A DNA stretch of 64,000 bases, taken from NCBI RefSeq assembly GCF_964355755.1, contig NC_092675.1, forward strand, positions 29,722,912 through 29,786,911. Reading direction: 5' to 3'. The position numbers and the translations under genes are program-made. Shown one piece after another: positions 61,841 to 64,000 of the stretch. The DNA comes from Antedon mediterranea (Eukaryota > Echinodermata > Crinoidea > Comatulida > Antedonidae). The notes below the pieces were generated by a model that had not been told where the DNA came from, searched no databases, and worked only from the letters and a program-made list of their open reading frames with translations. Position 1 is the first letter of the stretch. The number at the start of each line of letters is the position of its first letter.

Positions 61841-62372
61841 GAGGGTGTAAACCCCCTACTTTAAGTGGTCACTCACCTTTGTAACGACAACGTCACATAT
61901 GCTTATTATAGGAATATCGTACTATATATTTAATGTCATATTTATCTCTACCCGGTGATATGGGATAACCATACTTAAACAAGATATAATTAGCCCGATA
62001 TGAAAATTGATAGATAGATCCCTTTTGTAACGACGGACAGATTCACACTCAAACAAAATTGAACAAGTTAATCAACGGAAGACAGATTACATCATAGTTT
62101 AATATGCAGCTATCAGCAGCACATTCTGATGTTGTTATAAACCCATTGATTGTCAGCCTACACCCAACATTTATTTTATTGCCACCTTTGATCCAGACAG
62201 AGTTAGTTGCTATGGGGATGGTACACACAATACTACTCGAGTGCAAGTTCAAAGTTAAGTTTTTAGGTCGTTTTAAGTGTCTCTTGGGTAAAGCAATACC
62301 AGTGTGCAACAAGTGGTATCATAAATTGTCTAAACCACACCACAACATAAAACTTGCATTAAAAATACAACA

Positions 62373-62894
62373 ATGACAGCAATTGGTGAGTCATATTAAA
62401 TAATTTAATGTGTTATTTAATTGTTATTAACCTGTATTTTATTAAAGCATGGTGGGAGGATGCTATCCTTGGATTGAGTGTAGGCCTATTTCAATTTAAT
62501 ACTTGTATTATATGAAACCAGTGATGAAATAGTAGTAGTAGTTAGTAGTAGCGAAATAAATGTGAAAACATGATTATGTTTGGCTACCACAACATTTTAA
62601 AGACCCATTCATTTAAATTATGAAATCTTGTAACAGAAAATTGATAGTACTAATTATATTGACAATACGATTTATAAATAAAACTCTTAAATCCTGACTA
62701 ATAATAATATGTATTTGGATTAGATACAAGTATTAAATTTAAAAGAATAACATATCTTCAAATGCTTTTTGTTAAAAAATATTTTGCGGTACATTATCTT
62801 TAAACCATTTTTAAGCAAATAGGTTTAAAATGAATACAAATTATATACAAATATATATATATATATTATATATAATATATATATATATATATAT

Positions 62895-62938
<44 letters not shown>

Positions 62939-63558
62939 TATATATTATATATAATATATATATATATATATATATTATATATAATATATATATATATATT
63001 ATATACAAATTATATACAAATACAGTTTGTACAGTATAATTCTATCTATTTACTTTTCTCTATTTTAAAATATATAGCAATTTATCATACTTTTATTTAA
63101 AACCTAAATAATAAATAAATGACAGATTGTCTATCAACCTAACTTAATGCTGGCTACCTTTTTGCTTGTAGTTGTAGAAAAGTAATTTAATCTGATTTGA
63201 TTGATATGATTTTGATACCAATTGATTTCTGATATTTTCTATAAAATCTCTTAATTTAATTTAATAATCAAATTATAAATGCAAACAGGAATTTTCTAAA
63301 TAAAATGTCTTTATTTATATAAATAATTATTTCATTCGACAGAGGCAAAGATGGCGGTTTTTCGACCCCAAGGTAAACCACTTATTGTTCCAAACGCACT
63401 GAGTCACAACGTGAATACAGGTATGCTACCCACTACAAGGAAAGACTTTGCAGGGTCTAGACCAGCAACGTCATCAGGCACTAGGTTTGGTCAGCTCAGC
63501 CAAAACCCATTCTTCACCAGACATAACCCTCACCCTGGTCGTGTACGACACATCAAAG
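62373..63558 (+). CDS. TBATA: TBATA (SPATIAL) family protein, N-terminal part
   Basis: Exon 62,373-62,385 (ATG ACA GCA ATT G) ends at a GTGAGT donor. Exon 63,343-63,558 follows TTCGACAG, completes the codon in frame, and ends at AAAG|GTAAGG. The protein starts MTAIEAKMAVFRPQGKPLIV. An internal ATG at 63,351 is an alternative start. The family signature is FGQLSQNPFFTRHNPHP then VRHIKG, matching the FGRLSHHSFFSRHHPHP motif I recall from vertebrate TBATA. The gene continues beyond the window. The vertebrate protein is expressed in thymus, brain and testis and is associated with ciliated or flagellated cells; its biochemical role is unclear. Confidence 0.8.
62850..63015. repeat. TA microsatellite
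   Basis: Alternating TATATA with periodic TATTATATATAATA interruptions, self-complementary, within the TBATA intron. Confidence 0.95.
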
Positions 63559-64000
63559 GTAAGGCCATTCACAATACTAAAATCTGAAAAGAAAAAGTAT
63601 ATTATATAAATTAATAGAAGTTCAAGAAGTACTGTAAAAACAAATAATCTCTAACTGTATCACCAAAATTTGAAATTTAGAAATTTTATGAAAATTAATT
63701 AAATAATTCTGTGAATATCTAGGCTTCCATTATATTTTACTTAAGTCAAGATATTAGAAAGTGCTTAAGTGAAAACAATCTTTATTTATCTACTAACCAG
63801 TTCTTTTTATCTCAACAAATGTACTGTCATCTAAGATAGAACAAAAAGTATTCACAAATATTTGCTATTTTGGAAACCTATACTTAAGAACATTCATTGA
63901 CTTAAAATTATGTTTTTGATATCAAGCAAATTTGATAAATCTGTGTTACTATCTTAAATGTTTTTTATGAGACATTTATGTGCAAATGTCTTCAACAAGA

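Noticed and set aside
60961-61850. Open frames NVNLHHSRS (minus) and DVDLRSYYVN (plus).
   Set aside because: Artefact of the 30-bp tandem repeat. No start context or neighbouring exons.

Overview
This is a stretch of an AT-rich animal nuclear genome. Genes have many small exons with GT-AG introns, AATAAA polyadenylation signals and dense small DNA-transposon relics. The gene set (ORC1, TOPORS, SMIM27, KAT14, IFT74, TBATA) and TAGGCCTA-rich low-complexity patches suggest a marine invertebrate deuterostome. An echinoderm or hemichordate is my guess, but the phylum is inference. Gene names were assigned by translating candidate exons, checking splice phase, and comparing with remembered vertebrate proteins.

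Layout: 1-3,000 is repeat-rich, with duplicated protein-like remnants. 3,016-3,466 (+) holds the last two coding exons of ORC1. 7,279-23,940 (-) is an unrecognised single-pass membrane protein gene. It has a Cys-rich N-terminal exon, a Thr/Ser-rich stalk built from symmetric phase-1 exons, a transmembrane exon, a cytoplasmic exon and four candidate alternative last exons. A 2.2 kb transposon with terminal inverted repeats lies inside it. 25,642-26,702 (-) is SMIM27, a 48-residue micropeptide, head-to-head with TOPORS (28,174-30,837, +), an arrangement I recall from vertebrates. 32,977-45,783 (-) is KAT14 in 13 coding exons (768 aa); its first intron is filled by ten cassettes of a 21-bp repeat in alternating orientation. 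47,097-55,638 (-) is IFT74 in 19 coding exons (592 aa), with an RFX X-box-like site upstream. 62,373 onward (+) is the start of a TBATA (SPATIAL) gene that leaves the window.

IFT74 and TBATA relate to cilia and testis. TOPORS is a RING E3 ubiquitin/SUMO ligase, KAT14 an ATAC-complex subunit with a GNAT fold, and ORC1 a replication-origin protein. No operon-like logic is expected. The main regulatory inferences are the shared SMIM27/TOPORS promoter and the IFT74 X-box.

The most unusual signals are: (i) the cassette array in KAT14 intron 1; (ii) a 15-bp tandem repeat that multiplies the KAT14 exon 2 splice donor in frame; (iii) a triplicated 3' half-exon plus donor in IFT74; (iv) duplicated alternative C-terminal exons in the membrane protein gene; (v) the SMIM27 micropeptide; (vi) a short TA-flanked inverted-repeat element family with internal variable 21-bp repeats, present in about 14 copies.
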